DNA of 34,846 nucleotides, from positions 1-34,846 of the forward strand of contig CAKPOA010000015.1 in NCBI GenBank assembly GCA_934169575.1, read 5' to 3'. The position numbers were made by a program, and so were the translations under genes. How positions within the stretch are numbered: position 1 is the first letter of the stretch; every line of letters begins with the position of its first letter. This document shows positions 1 to 8,887 of the stretch, one piece after another. This stretch comes from an uncultured Clostridia bacterium. Lineage in GTDB: Bacteria; Bacillota; Clostridia; TANB77; CAG-508. The notes beneath the pieces were generated by a model. It saw nothing but the letters and a program-made list of their open reading frames with translations. It did no database searches and was not told where the DNA came from.

Positions 1-1988
1 AAGATATTACTGGTAACTATACATTTGGAACACATGTAAATGGTGTGCTTGAAGTAACAAGTGCAGATCAACCTTTAGCAATCGCAGATCAATATGTAAA
101 AGTTAATGGTTCTATATCAAAAGGTTATTTAGAACAATCAGTAACTGGAAATGTAGGAAACATTGATTTTACTATCAAATCAGGAACAGCACTTACATAT
201 GATAATATAAATGATGAATATGTAGCAGGAGCAACTGCAGGAGATGTTGTAATGACTGTTACAGCAGCAAAAATGGATCTTGGTGGCGATAATACTCCTG
301 AATGGAAAGAAACAACAAAAGACTTTACAGTTCATGTTGTAAATAAAACAGATGTAAATATTTCAGGACTTTCTAATAATGAAACATTTACTTATGATGG
401 AAATCCTAAAATGCCAACAGGAACAATTAGTGTTAATGCTGGAACAGTAAATGTTAGTGATTTAGAAGTAAAATATCAAGGAACAGGAACAACTTCATAT
501 AATAGTGCTACAGCACCAACAAATGCTGGAACTTATACAGTAACATATAAAGTACCAGATACTAATAAAAATTATACAGGAACATTTAGTGTAGCATTCA
601 CTATTAAAAAAGCTGAGCTTAATAAAGTAACTTTAGTTAAAGATACTTTTGAATATACTGGTGATGAAATAGTTTCACAAGATAGTAATTTTGATTCAAA
701 TAAGATGAATTTTTCTGGCGATATTAAGGCTACTAATGTTGGAAATTATTGCATTACAGTATCCTTAAAAGATAAAGATAATTATGAGTGGAAAGATGGT
801 ACAACTACAGATTTAGTTTTAAATTGGTCAATCACACAAGCAACACCAGACTATACAGTACCAACAGGATTAACTTCTGTAAAAGGTAAAGTATTAGCAG
901 ATGTAGCATTACCAACAGGATTTACTTGGAATGCACCTGCAACAGTGTTAACTGTAGGAAAAGCCAAATATAAAGCAACATTTACTCCAGTTGATACAAC
1001 AAACTATAAAACAATAACTGATATTGATATTGAAGTTAATGTTAAAAATACATTTGATGTAATAACATCAGTACCTGGTGGAAATGGAACAATTACACCA
1101 AGTAAAATAGGTGTTATAGAAGGAAGTAAAGTAAAAATAACATTTACGCCAAATACAGGATATATGATAGATAAAGTATTAGTAAATGGAATAGAAAAAA
1201 CTGCAACGGGAAATGAAATAGAAATAACAGTAGATGAAGAAAAAACAGTAGAAGTAAGCTATAAGAAAATACCATTTACAATAACAGTAGAAGAAGTAAA
1301 AGGAGCAACAGTAAATCCAGATGGATTAGTTACAGTAAGTTATGGAGATAACAAAGACTTTACAATAACAGCAAACACAGGCTACAAACTAGTAAAAGTA
1401 TTAGTAAATGATGTAGAAAAAGCATTAGATGGCAACACATTAAAATTAAAGAACATTACATCAAATATGAAAATTAAAGTAGTAGTAGAAAAAATAGAAT
1501 ACAAAGTAATAGAAGGTGCAGAACAAACATATACAATAGCAGAAGATACAGAAGCAAGATTTAAAATAGATGCAGATTATAGCCTATTTAATAACAAAGT
1601 ATATGTAGATAATGTACTTGTAGATAGTTCAAATTATACAAGCAAAAGTGGAAGCACAATAATTGTATTAAATAAAGACTATGTAGATACACTTGCAGTT
1701 GGAGAACATACATTAAAAGTAGCATTTACAGATGGAGGAGAAGCAGAAACAGCATTTACAATAGTAAAAAAAGCTGAGGACAACAATAATAACGAAGACA
1801 ACAACGAAAATAACAATAAAAACAATACTTCATCAAAATCAGAAAATAAAGAAGAAATGAAAGACAAAGATAATGGTTCAAATCCAAAAACAGGTGACAA
1901 TATAATGATTTATGTAGCAATGGCGAGTATGTCAATAATAGGACTTGGAGCAACAACAATAGTTGCAAAAAAGAAAAAAATCAACTAA
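1..1988 (+). CDS. Sortase-anchored multidomain surface protein (5' truncated)
   Basis: The reading frame is already open at base 3, so the N-terminus and any signal peptide lie outside the window. What remains is an all-beta surface protein. First come bacterial Ig/MBG-like units, recognised by YDGNPKMP and by NAGTYTVTYKV followed by NYTGTFSVAFTIKKA. Two repeats of the type NTGYMIDKVLVNG and NTGYKLVKVLVND follow, then an X2-like module containing VGEHTLKVAFTDG. The C-terminus is an Asn/Glu/Lys-rich linker, a sortase motif NPKTGD, a hydrophobic helix and a KKKKIN tail. That order is the standard cell-wall sorting signal, with Asn in place of the usual Leu of LPXTG. The protein is therefore expected to be covalently attached to peptidoglycan as an adhesin or structural protein. 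No ligand can be named. The GTG at 45 is only an internal valine codon. A hairpin with a T-run follows the stop. Confidence 0.85.
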   Translation, partial: DITGNYTFGTHVNGVLEVTSADQPLAIADQYVKVNGSISKGYLEQSVTGNVGNIDFTIKSGTALTYDNINDEYVAGATAGDVVMTVTAAKMDLGGDNTPEWKETTKDFTVHVVNKTDVNISGLSNNETFTYDGNPKMPTGTISVNAGTVNVSDLEVKYQGTGTTSYNSATAPTNAGTYTVTYKVPDTNKNYTGTFSVAFTIKKAELNKVTLVKDTFEYTGDEIVSQDSNFDSNKMNFSGDIKATNVGNYCITVSLKDKDNYEWKDGTTTDLVLNWSITQATPDYTVPTGLTSVKGKVLADVALPTGFTWNAPATVLTVGKAKYKATFTPVDTTNYKTITDIDIEVNVKNTFDVITSVPGGNGTITPSKIGVIEGSKVKITFTPNTGYMIDKVLVNGIEKTATGNEIEITVDEEKTVEVSYKKIPFTITVEEVKGATVNPDGLVTVSYGDNKDFTITANTGYKLVKVLVNDVEKALDGNTLKLKNITSNMKIKVVVEKIEYKVIEGAEQTYTIAEDTEARFKIDADYSLFNNKVYVDNVLVDSSNYTSKSGSTIIVLNKDYVDTLAVGEHTLKVAFTDGGEAETAFTIVKKAEDNNNNEDNNENNNKNNTSSKSENKEEMKDKDNGSNPKTGDNIMIYVAMASMSIIGLGATTIVAKKKKIN

Positions 1989-2000
1989 AATACTACATAA

Positions 2001-2031
2001 GAGAGGACTAGAACTTTCTAGTTCTCTTTTA
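2001..2031 (+). terminator. Intrinsic terminator after the surface protein gene
   Basis: GAGGACTAG (2003-2011) pairs with CTAGTTCTC (2018-2026), with one G-T wobble and a six-base loop, and is followed by TTTT. It lies between the surface-protein stop and the ribosome binding site of the next gene. Confidence 0.65.
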
Positions 2032-2052
2032 AAAAATAAAGGGAGAGATTAT

Positions 2053-2556
2053 ATGGCAGTAAAAAGAACTAAAACTAGAAAGAAAATAGAGCTAAATAAA
2101 AAGTTAGTATGTACTATTGGTGTTTTACTATTGATTATAGCTATTATATTTGCAATTATAATGATATTAAAACCTGTAAAAGTAGGAAAAATAAACAAAG
2201 AAGGTAAAGCAGAATATATAGAACGAGTTGTAAATGTAACCAAATATCCAGATAAAAAAATTGTAGAATTTAAAAATGACTATGAACTAATAGATAATGG
2301 AATAATAACAACTGAAATGTATGAAAAGTTGAAAAATAATGATAATATCTATAATCTAACAGTAACAGAATACTTAAGGCTAAGAGATGTATCTTCAAAA
2401 GAGAGTTATAACATAAATAAAGCAATACAAATAGGAGTAGTAAAAGAAGATGCAATATATGCAGATTATTTTGCAAAAACTTGTGGATTTGAAAACAAAA
2501 AAGAATTGCTAAAATACACAAAAGCTGTATTTGAATTAGCTGATAAAGAAAAATAG
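2053..2556 (+). CDS. Small membrane-anchored protein of unknown function
   Basis: I chose the ATG at 2053 because GGGAGAG (2041-2047) sits six bases upstream. The open frame extends further upstream, but that part overlaps the terminator of the preceding gene. The product is 167 residues: a short basic N-terminus (MAVKRTKTRKKIELNKK), one hydrophobic helix at about residues 19-38, then a hydrophilic, probably extracytoplasmic domain. I recognise no catalytic motif or family. It follows the sortase-anchored protein but is separated from it by a terminator. It is followed by a strong terminator of its own, so it is probably a single-gene unit. Its orientation (N-terminus in, C-terminus out) is inferred from the positive charges before the helix. 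Confidence 0.7.
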   Translation: MAVKRTKTRKKIELNKKLVCTIGVLLLIIAIIFAIIMILKPVKVGKINKEGKAEYIERVVNVTKYPDKKIVEFKNDYELIDNGIITTEMYEKLKNNDNIYNLTVTEYLRLRDVSSKESYNINKAIQIGVVKEDAIYADYFAKTCGFENKKELLKYTKAVFELADKEK

Positions 2557-2586
2557 AAATTGATTTTTCAATTATATAATATATGA

Positions 2587-2616
2587 AAAAGTAAAGCTAA
2601 AAGCTTTACTTTTTTT
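2587..2616 (+). terminator. Strong intrinsic terminator
   Basis: GTAAAGCT (2591-2598) and AGCTTTAC (2602-2609) form a perfect stem with an AAA loop. A-rich sequence precedes it and an unbroken run of seven T follows. It ends the transcript of the preceding gene. Confidence 0.85.
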
Positions 2617-2633
2617 GTAATTTAGTATATAAT
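2605..2633 (+). promoter_or_regulatory. Predicted sigma-A promoter of the site-2 protease operon
   Basis: TTTACT (2605-2610) and TATAAT (2628-2633) are separated by 17 bp. The -35 hexamer lies within the 3' arm and T-run of the preceding terminator, so terminator and promoter share bases. The first gene starts at 2682. Confidence 0.6.
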
Positions 2634-2681
2634 GGAAAAGATTTAAAATTAAACTAAAAAGAAAAAATAAGGAGAAAATTT

Positions 2682-3416
2682 ATGTTTTTTGATAAAAGAA
2701 TGTTTTATATAATAATGGCTGTAATGGTTGTATTTGGATTAGTTGGATATATAAATAATCCAATGGAACTTGTAAATTTATTATTAACAGTTCCTGGGGT
2801 GCTAATTGCAATAACATTTCACGAATTTGCACATGCATATGCTGCAGATAAACTAGGAGATGATACTCCAAGAATGGAAGGAAGATTATCATTAAATCCA
2901 TTATCACATTTAGATCCAATAGGTTCAATAATGTTATTATTTGCAGGATTTGGTTGGGGAAAACCTGTACATGTAAATCCTAGAAATTATAAAAGAACAA
3001 TGTCAATGGATAAAGCAGATGCAATTGTTGCAATAGCAGGCCCTGTGATGAATTTTATACTTGCAATAATTTTTACATTAATTTATTGTGCAATATATAA
3101 ATTTGTTGGAATTGGTGTAATTACATCATCAAGTATAGGATCAATTTTAATGACAATGCTTTTATATACAATATCAATAAATGTTGGATTAGGTGTATTT
3201 AACTTAATTCCTTTACCACCACTTGATGGTTCAAAAGTAATTAAACCATTTTTATCATTTAATGCGAAAAACTGGTTTGAAAATAATGAACAGACTTTTG
3301 AATTAATATTTGTAATTTTATGGATTTTTAATATATTGTCTAAAATAGTTTCACCACTTATTTCAGTTGCATTAAGTGGAATATTAAAATTGGGATATAT
3401 AATTTTCGGACTATAA
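2682..3416 (+). CDS. Site-2 protease family (M50) membrane metalloprotease
   Basis: The 244-residue product is an intramembrane zinc protease of the M50 family, small YwhC/YdiL-like type. The zinc-binding motif HEFAH is at residues 47-51 and the second motif NLIPLPPLDG at 174-183, whose Asp completes the metal site. NPLSHLDPIG (72-81), the family's conserved loop, is also present. Several hydrophobic helices surround both motifs. There is no PDZ domain, unlike RseP or SpoIVFB relatives that have added domains. AAGGAG lies just before the ATG. It is the first gene of a long co-directional block and precedes the phosphatase/kinase pair. The substrate is unknown. A role in membrane-protein or regulator cleavage is inferred from the family. 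Confidence 0.9.
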   Translation: MFFDKRMFYIIMAVMVVFGLVGYINNPMELVNLLLTVPGVLIAITFHEFAHAYAADKLGDDTPRMEGRLSLNPLSHLDPIGSIMLLFAGFGWGKPVHVNPRNYKRTMSMDKADAIVAIAGPVMNFILAIIFTLIYCAIYKFVGIGVITSSSIGSILMTMLLYTISINVGLGVFNLIPLPPLDGSKVIKPFLSFNAKNWFENNEQTFELIFVILWIFNILSKIVSPLISVALSGILKLGYIIFGL

Positions 3417-3440
3417 ATTAAAAATAAAAGAGGTGATAAA

Positions 3441-4178
3441 ATGATAAAAGCATATGCAAAAACAGATGTAGGTAAGGCAAGAGATTTAAATGAAGATAGC
3501 TATTACATAACAACAGACCAATTTCAAAAATTACAATTATTCATATTAGCAGATGGCATGGGAGGATGTAATGCAGGTGATTTAGCAAGTAGTTTAGCAT
3601 TGATGTCAGCTAAAAGCTATATAGAAAATAATTTTGAAAATACCCCTAAAGATAAAGAAAATATATGTAAATTAGTAAAAAGCAGTATGGAATATGCAAA
3701 TATGGTGGTTCATGAAAAATCATTAGAAAATAAAAATTTAGATGGAATGGGTACTACATTAGAAGTATGTTTAATATATAATAATAGAGTATATATTGGT
3801 CATATTGGAGATAGCAGAGTATATAGAATTAGGAATGACTTTATAAGAAAATTGACACAAGATCATAGTTATGTGCAAAAATTAGTGCAAGAAGGAACTA
3901 TTACAAAAGAAGAAGCAGAACATCATGCTAAAAAAAATATTTTAATGAAAGCACTTGGATGTAATGCTTATGTAGAACCAGATGTTATGGTTAAAGGATT
4001 TCAAAAAGGAGATATTTTAATTATATGTTCTGATGGTTTAACAAATATGGTAAATATAGATGATATATATAATATAGTAAAAGACAATTTTGAATTAGCA
4101 ACAAAAGAATTGATTGATTTGGCTAATCAAAATGGCGGTATGGATAATATTACAATTATAACAATCAAAAATTTATAA
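3441..4178 (+). CDS. prpC: PP2C-type serine/threonine phosphatase (Stp1/PrpC)
   Basis: The 245-residue protein is a metal-dependent PP2C phosphatase that removes phosphate from Ser/Thr residues and opposes the PASTA kinase encoded directly downstream. Visible PP2C motifs are RDLNEDS (15-20), DGMGG (38-42), the GMGTTLE segment, GHIGDSRVY, LTQDHSYV, ICSDGLTNMV and a C-terminal GGMDNIT. These include the Asp residues that bind the two metal ions. The length is normal for the family and there is no membrane segment, so it is cytoplasmic. A GAGGTG ribosome binding site precedes the ATG at seven bases. The gap to the kinase gene is 30 bp, consistent with one operon, as in many Firmicutes. Confidence 0.95.
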   Translation: MIKAYAKTDVGKARDLNEDSYYITTDQFQKLQLFILADGMGGCNAGDLASSLALMSAKSYIENNFENTPKDKENICKLVKSSMEYANMVVHEKSLENKNLDGMGTTLEVCLIYNNRVYIGHIGDSRVYRIRNDFIRKLTQDHSYVQKLVQEGTITKEEAEHHAKKNILMKALGCNAYVEPDVMVKGFQKGDILIICSDGLTNMVNIDDIYNIVKDNFELATKELIDLANQNGGMDNITIITIKNL

Positions 4179-4208
4179 ACATATTCAAAAGAAAGGAATG
4201 TTTTAAAT

Positions 4209-6185
4209 ATGAATTTAGAAGGTAGATTATTAGGAAATAGATATGAAATTATAAAGAAGATTGGAAATGGTGGAATGGCCACTGTGTATAAGGCAAAATG
4301 CCATGTACTAAATAGATATGTTGCAGTAAAAATTTTAAGAGATGAATTTACTACAGATCAAGAATTTATAAGTAGATTTTCAATAGAAGCACAAGCTGCA
4401 GCAAGTATAACTCACCCAAATATTGTTTCAATTTATGATGTAGGACAAGATGGAAACCTATATTATATTGTCATGGAATTAATAAAAGGTAAAACATTAA
4501 AAGAAATTATTATAGAAGAAAATGGGCCACTTCCATGGAAATGGTCAACTAATATTGCAATACAAATAGCTTCAGCATTAGAAACAGCACATAAAAATAA
4601 TATTGTACATAGAGATATAAAACCACATAATATAATAATTACTGAAGATGGTATTGCAAAAGTTACAGATTTTGGAATTGCAAAAGCAGTATCAAATTCT
4701 ACTATAACTGCATTTGGATCAACAATGGGATCTGTACATTATTTTTCACCAGAACATGCAAGAGGTGGCTATACAGATAGTAAATCTGACTTATATTCTT
4801 TAGGTGTTGTAATGTATGAAATGCTTACAGGTAGAGTTCCATTTGATGCTGATACACCAGTATCTGTTGCTTTAAAACATATGCAAGAAGAGCCTGTACC
4901 ACCAATTGATATAAATCCAAAAATACCGCATGCTATAAATGATATTATTTTAAAAGCAATGAGAAAAGATACTACTTTAAGATATCAAAGTGCTACAGAA
5001 ATGTTAAGTGATTTAAATAGAGCATTAAAAGATCCAAATGGTGATTTTGTAGATAATAATGATTATCCTGAGATGGAAGCAACAAGAAAAATCCCTACAT
5101 TAAACAATGAAGAAATAAGAAGTGAAAATTTAAACAAAAATCAAAATCAAAAGAAAAAAGGAAAATTTGCAACATTTGTTAAAACACATAAAAAATTATC
5201 AATAGCAATTATAATTTTAATTTTATTTATTTTAAGTGTTGTAGGAACAATGTTATATTTTAAATTAACTAAATTAGAAGATGTAGCAATACCAAATTTA
5301 GTTGGAATAAGCAGGGAAGAAGCAGAAAAAATGATAACAGATAGCAAACTTAAATTAGGTAATGTAACTGAAGAATATAATAGTGAATATGCAGCAGGAT
5401 ATGTAATATCTCAAGACCCAGAATATAGAGAAAACTATAAGATTAAAGAAAATTCAAATATAAATCTTGTTGTAAGTTTAGGAATTGAAGAAGCTGTTGT
5501 TCCTAAAGTTGTTGGATTAACTGAAGAACAAGCTGTAAAAGCATTAGAAGATGCAAAATTAAAATATGAAATAGTTGAAGAGTCAAGTAAAAAAGTTGAA
5601 GCAGGTTATGTTATAAAACAAGAAACAGATGCTGATACAAAGGTTTATGCAGGTGATACTGTAAAAATTCATGTAAGCACAGGAGTTAAAATGTCTACAG
5701 TTACATCTGTTATGGGTAAATCTGAAAGTGATGCTAAAAAAGAATTAAAAGATTTAGGACTTGAAGTTGTTGTTACAGAAGGAGAAGATAGAACTAAGGA
5801 TAATGGTGTTGTTATAAAACAAAGTATTGAACCTGGAGAAAAGGTTGAATCTGGTTCTACAATAACAATTACTATTAATAAAATTGTTGAAGATAAAAAT
5901 GCTACAATTACTGTAAATGTTAAATCACTATTGGGAGGAAAATATGAAACAGTTGACGATACTTTAGGAAATAGTACTTCTGGTGGAACTATTAAACAAG
6001 TTCAAGTAAAAATTACAGTAGATGATGATACAGTTTATGATGAAAAAGTAGATCCAACTACAACAAACTTGATGCAAACAATTTCAGGTAAAGGTACTGT
6101 TAAAGTAAAAGTTTATGTTGATGATGTTTTGAAAAAGTCAAAAGATATAAATCTTAATAATGAAAATAAATTAACAATTGAATAA
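4209..6185 (+). CDS. prkC: PASTA-domain serine/threonine protein kinase (PrkC/Stk1)
   Basis: The 658-residue transmembrane kinase has a Hanks-type domain at about residues 10-275. It shows the glycine loop GNGGMATVYKA (19-29), the ATP lysine in VAVK (K41), HRDIKPHN (134-141, catalytic D136), DFG (154-156) and the HYFSPE substrate region. A charged linker leads to one membrane helix (about 329-351). Three extracellular PASTA repeats follow at about 357-426, 427-493 and 494-560, which in this family bind muropeptides or lipid II. A further beta-rich tail of about 98 residues (561-658) comes after the last PASTA and I cannot assign it. The gene sits downstream of the phosphatase and 16 bp before the valS start. 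The usual cpgA/rsgA and rpe neighbours are absent. Confidence 0.95.
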   Translation: MNLEGRLLGNRYEIIKKIGNGGMATVYKAKCHVLNRYVAVKILRDEFTTDQEFISRFSIEAQAAASITHPNIVSIYDVGQDGNLYYIVMELIKGKTLKEIIIEENGPLPWKWSTNIAIQIASALETAHKNNIVHRDIKPHNIIITEDGIAKVTDFGIAKAVSNSTITAFGSTMGSVHYFSPEHARGGYTDSKSDLYSLGVVMYEMLTGRVPFDADTPVSVALKHMQEEPVPPIDINPKIPHAINDIILKAMRKDTTLRYQSATEMLSDLNRALKDPNGDFVDNNDYPEMEATRKIPTLNNEEIRSENLNKNQNQKKKGKFATFVKTHKKLSIAIIILILFILSVVGTMLYFKLTKLEDVAIPNLVGISREEAEKMITDSKLKLGNVTEEYNSEYAAGYVISQDPEYRENYKIKENSNINLVVSLGIEEAVVPKVVGLTEEQAVKALEDAKLKYEIVEESSKKVEAGYVIKQETDADTKVYAGDTVKIHVSTGVKMSTVTSVMGKSESDAKKELKDLGLEVVVTEGEDRTKDNGVVIKQSIEPGEKVESGSTITITINKIVEDKNATITVNVKSLLGGKYETVDDTLGNSTSGGTIKQVQVKITVDDDTVYDEKVDPTTTNLMQTISGKGTVKVKVYVDDVLKKSKDINLNNENKLTIE

Positions 6186-6201
6186 AACAGGAGGAATATA
6201 C

Positions 6202-8871
6202 ATGAATAAACAAGAAATATTAAATAGTAAATATAACCCAAGTGATTTTGAAGATGAATTGTATGAAAATTGGGAAAAAAATGGATATTTTAAACCAAGT
6301 GAAGACAAAAACAAGGAAACATATTGTATAATGATGCCACCACCAAATGTAACAGGAAAATTACATATGGGGCATGCTTTAGATGGAACTATCCAAGATG
6401 TTTTAATTAGACAAAAAAGAATGAAAGGATATAGCACATTATGGTTACCAGGAAGTGACCATGCTGCTATATCTACTGAAATGAAAGTTGTTCAAAAGCT
6501 TGCAAAAGAAGGTATAACTAAAAAAGATATTGGAAGAGAAAAGTTTTTAGAAGAAACTTGGGACTGGACTAAAAAATATGGTGGAATTATACAAAAACAA
6601 CAAAAAAAATTAGGATGTTCTTGTGATTGGGATAGAGCAAGATTTACTTTAGATAAAGGAATGAGTGACGCAGTTTTAGAACAATTTGTAAGTTTATATA
6701 AAAAGGGACTGATTTATAAAGGAAAACGTATGGTGAATTGGTGTACGAATTGTAAAACATCAATTTCTGATGCTGAAGTTGTATATGTTGAAGAAAAATC
6801 ACATTTATGGCATATTCGTTACAAAATTAAAGGAACTGAAAATGATTATATTGAAGTTGCAACAACAAGACCAGAAACTATGCTAGGTGATACTGCTGTT
6901 GCAGTTCACCCTGATGATGAAAGATATAAGGATATTGTTGGAAAAACATGTATACTTCCAATAATGAATAAAGAGATTCCAATTATTGCAGATGATTTTG
7001 TTGAAAAAGAATTTGGAACAGGGGCAGTTAAAATTACACCTTGTTGTGACCCAAATGATTACCAAGCAGGACTAAGAAATAATCTTGAAATGGTTGAGGT
7101 TTTTGATGAAGATTTTAAAATGGGAGATTTAGTACCTGAATATAAAGGTATGGAATTATTAGATGCAAGAAAAGCAATTGTGGAAAAACTTAAAGAAATA
7201 GGTGCTTTAGTAAGTGTTGAAGATTATGTTCACAATGTTGCAAAATGTGAGAGATGTAAACACACAATTGAACCTAAAGTTTCAATACAATGGTTTGTTA
7301 AAATGAAAGAATTAGCAGATAAGGCAATTAAAAGCACAAAAAATGAAGAAATGAGATTTATTCCGAAAAGATATGAAAAACAATATTATAACTGGCTTGA
7401 AAATATACAAGATTGGTGTATATCACGTCAATTATGGTGGGGACATAGAATACCTGCATATTATTGTAAAAAATGTGGCTATATAAATGTTAACAAAATT
7501 CAACCAGAAAAATGTGAAAAATGTGGTAGCATAGAATTAGAACAAGATCCTGATACATTAGATACATGGTTTAGTTCTGCATTATGGCCATTTTCAACAT
7601 TAGGATGGCCAGATACTCAAAGTGAAGATTATAAAAGGTTTTATCCTACACAAGTATTAGTTACAGGATTTGATATTATAACTTTTTGGGTATCAAGAAT
7701 GATGACACAAGGATTAGAACTTACAGGACAAGTACCATTTAAAGATGTATTAATACATGGAATAATTAGAGATAGCCAAGGAAGAAAAATGTCAAAAACA
7801 TTAGGAAATGGAATTGATCCATTAGAAATAATAGAAAAATATGGTGCAGATGCATTAAGATATTCAGTTTTATCAGGTATAACAATGGGCAATGATATTA
7901 GATTTATGCCAGAAAAACTAGATGCAGCTTCTAATTTTGGAAATAAAATATGGAATGCATCAAAATTTGTTTTAATGAATCTTGAAGATGCAGATGAAGA
8001 ATTTATGAAAAAAGATATCAAAGATATTGTTTCAGAATTGTCAATAGAAGATAAATGGATAATATCAAAATTAAATACTTTAATAAAAGAAGTTTCAGAT
8101 AATATTGAAAATTATGAACTAGGTGTTGCTATTGATAAAATATATGCATTTATTTGGAATGAATTTTGCGATTGGTATGTTGAAATGGTAAAACCAAGAT
8201 TATATGATAAAGAAAATAAAAGTAGGGTAATTGCACAATATGTACTAAATATGGTATTATGTAATTCTTTGAAATTATTACATCCTTTTATGCCATTTAT
8301 TACAGCAGAAATATATAAAGAATTATTTAATGATGGAAAAGATATTATGATATCAGAATATCCAGAATATAATAAAATATTAGATTTTAAAGAAAATGAA
8401 GAAAAAATAGAACAAATAAAAGAAATAATTACTGGAATAAGAAATATTAGAACAAAAATGAATGTACATCCAACAAGAAAATCAAAACTTATTTTTGTTA
8501 CTAAAAAAGATTATGTAGAAAGTATAAAACAAGCAGATTTATTTATAAAAAAATTAGGATTTGCAGATAGTATTGTAATACAAGAAAATAAAGAAAAAAT
8601 TTCACCAAATGCAATAAATGTTATTTCTGCAGATTTAGAAGTATTTATGCCTTTTGAAGATTTGGTAGATTTAAAAGCCGAGATAGAAAGACTTGAAAAA
8701 GAAAAATCTAAAATTTTAGTAGAAAAAGAAAAAGCTGATAATATGCTAAAAAATGCAGGATTTTTACAAAAAGCTCCAAGAGAAAAAGTAGAGGAAATGA
8801 AAATTAAACAAATAAAATTAAATGATTCTTTAAAAAGTATAGAAGATAGAATTAAACAAATTAATAACTAA
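6202..8871 (+). CDS. valS: Valyl-tRNA synthetase
   Basis: The enzyme charges tRNA-Val with valine in the cytoplasm. I chose the ATG at 6202 because AGGAGG (6189-6194) precedes it by seven bases. An earlier in-frame start would overlap prkC and lacks such a site. The product is 889 residues, a normal length. Class I signatures are PPPNVTGKLHMGHAL (HMGH at 55-58) and KMSKT (529-533). The CP1 editing region carries TTRPETMLGDTAVAVHP. A CxxC pair (CKKCGY and CEKCGS) near 420-440 looks like a zinc knuckle. The C-terminus from about 820 is a Lys/Glu-rich coiled coil, the tRNA-binding arm of ValRS. No T-box leader can fit in the short gap, so expression presumably follows the upstream operon. Confidence 0.97.
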   Translation: MNKQEILNSKYNPSDFEDELYENWEKNGYFKPSEDKNKETYCIMMPPPNVTGKLHMGHALDGTIQDVLIRQKRMKGYSTLWLPGSDHAAISTEMKVVQKLAKEGITKKDIGREKFLEETWDWTKKYGGIIQKQQKKLGCSCDWDRARFTLDKGMSDAVLEQFVSLYKKGLIYKGKRMVNWCTNCKTSISDAEVVYVEEKSHLWHIRYKIKGTENDYIEVATTRPETMLGDTAVAVHPDDERYKDIVGKTCILPIMNKEIPIIADDFVEKEFGTGAVKITPCCDPNDYQAGLRNNLEMVEVFDEDFKMGDLVPEYKGMELLDARKAIVEKLKEIGALVSVEDYVHNVAKCERCKHTIEPKVSIQWFVKMKELADKAIKSTKNEEMRFIPKRYEKQYYNWLENIQDWCISRQLWWGHRIPAYYCKKCGYINVNKIQPEKCEKCGSIELEQDPDTLDTWFSSALWPFSTLGWPDTQSEDYKRFYPTQVLVTGFDIITFWVSRMMTQGLELTGQVPFKDVLIHGIIRDSQGRKMSKTLGNGIDPLEIIEKYGADALRYSVLSGITMGNDIRFMPEKLDAASNFGNKIWNASKFVLMNLEDADEEFMKKDIKDIVSELSIEDKWIISKLNTLIKEVSDNIENYELGVAIDKIYAFIWNEFCDWYVEMVKPRLYDKENKSRVIAQYVLNMVLCNSLKLLHPFMPFITAEIYKELFNDGKDIMISEYPEYNKILDFKENEEKIEQIKEIITGIRNIRTKMNVHPTRKSKLIFVTKKDYVESIKQADLFIKKLGFADSIVIQENKEKISPNAINVISADLEVFMPFEDLVDLKAEIERLEKEKSKILVEKEKADNMLKNAGFLQKAPREKVEEMKIKQIKLNDSLKSIEDRIKQINN

Positions 8872-8887
8872 AACAGGAGGTGAATTT

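Noticed and set aside
1756..1968. Minus-strand ORFs within the surface-protein gene
   Set aside because: They are low-complexity Leu/Ser-rich shadows of an A-rich coding strand and have no ribosome binding site.
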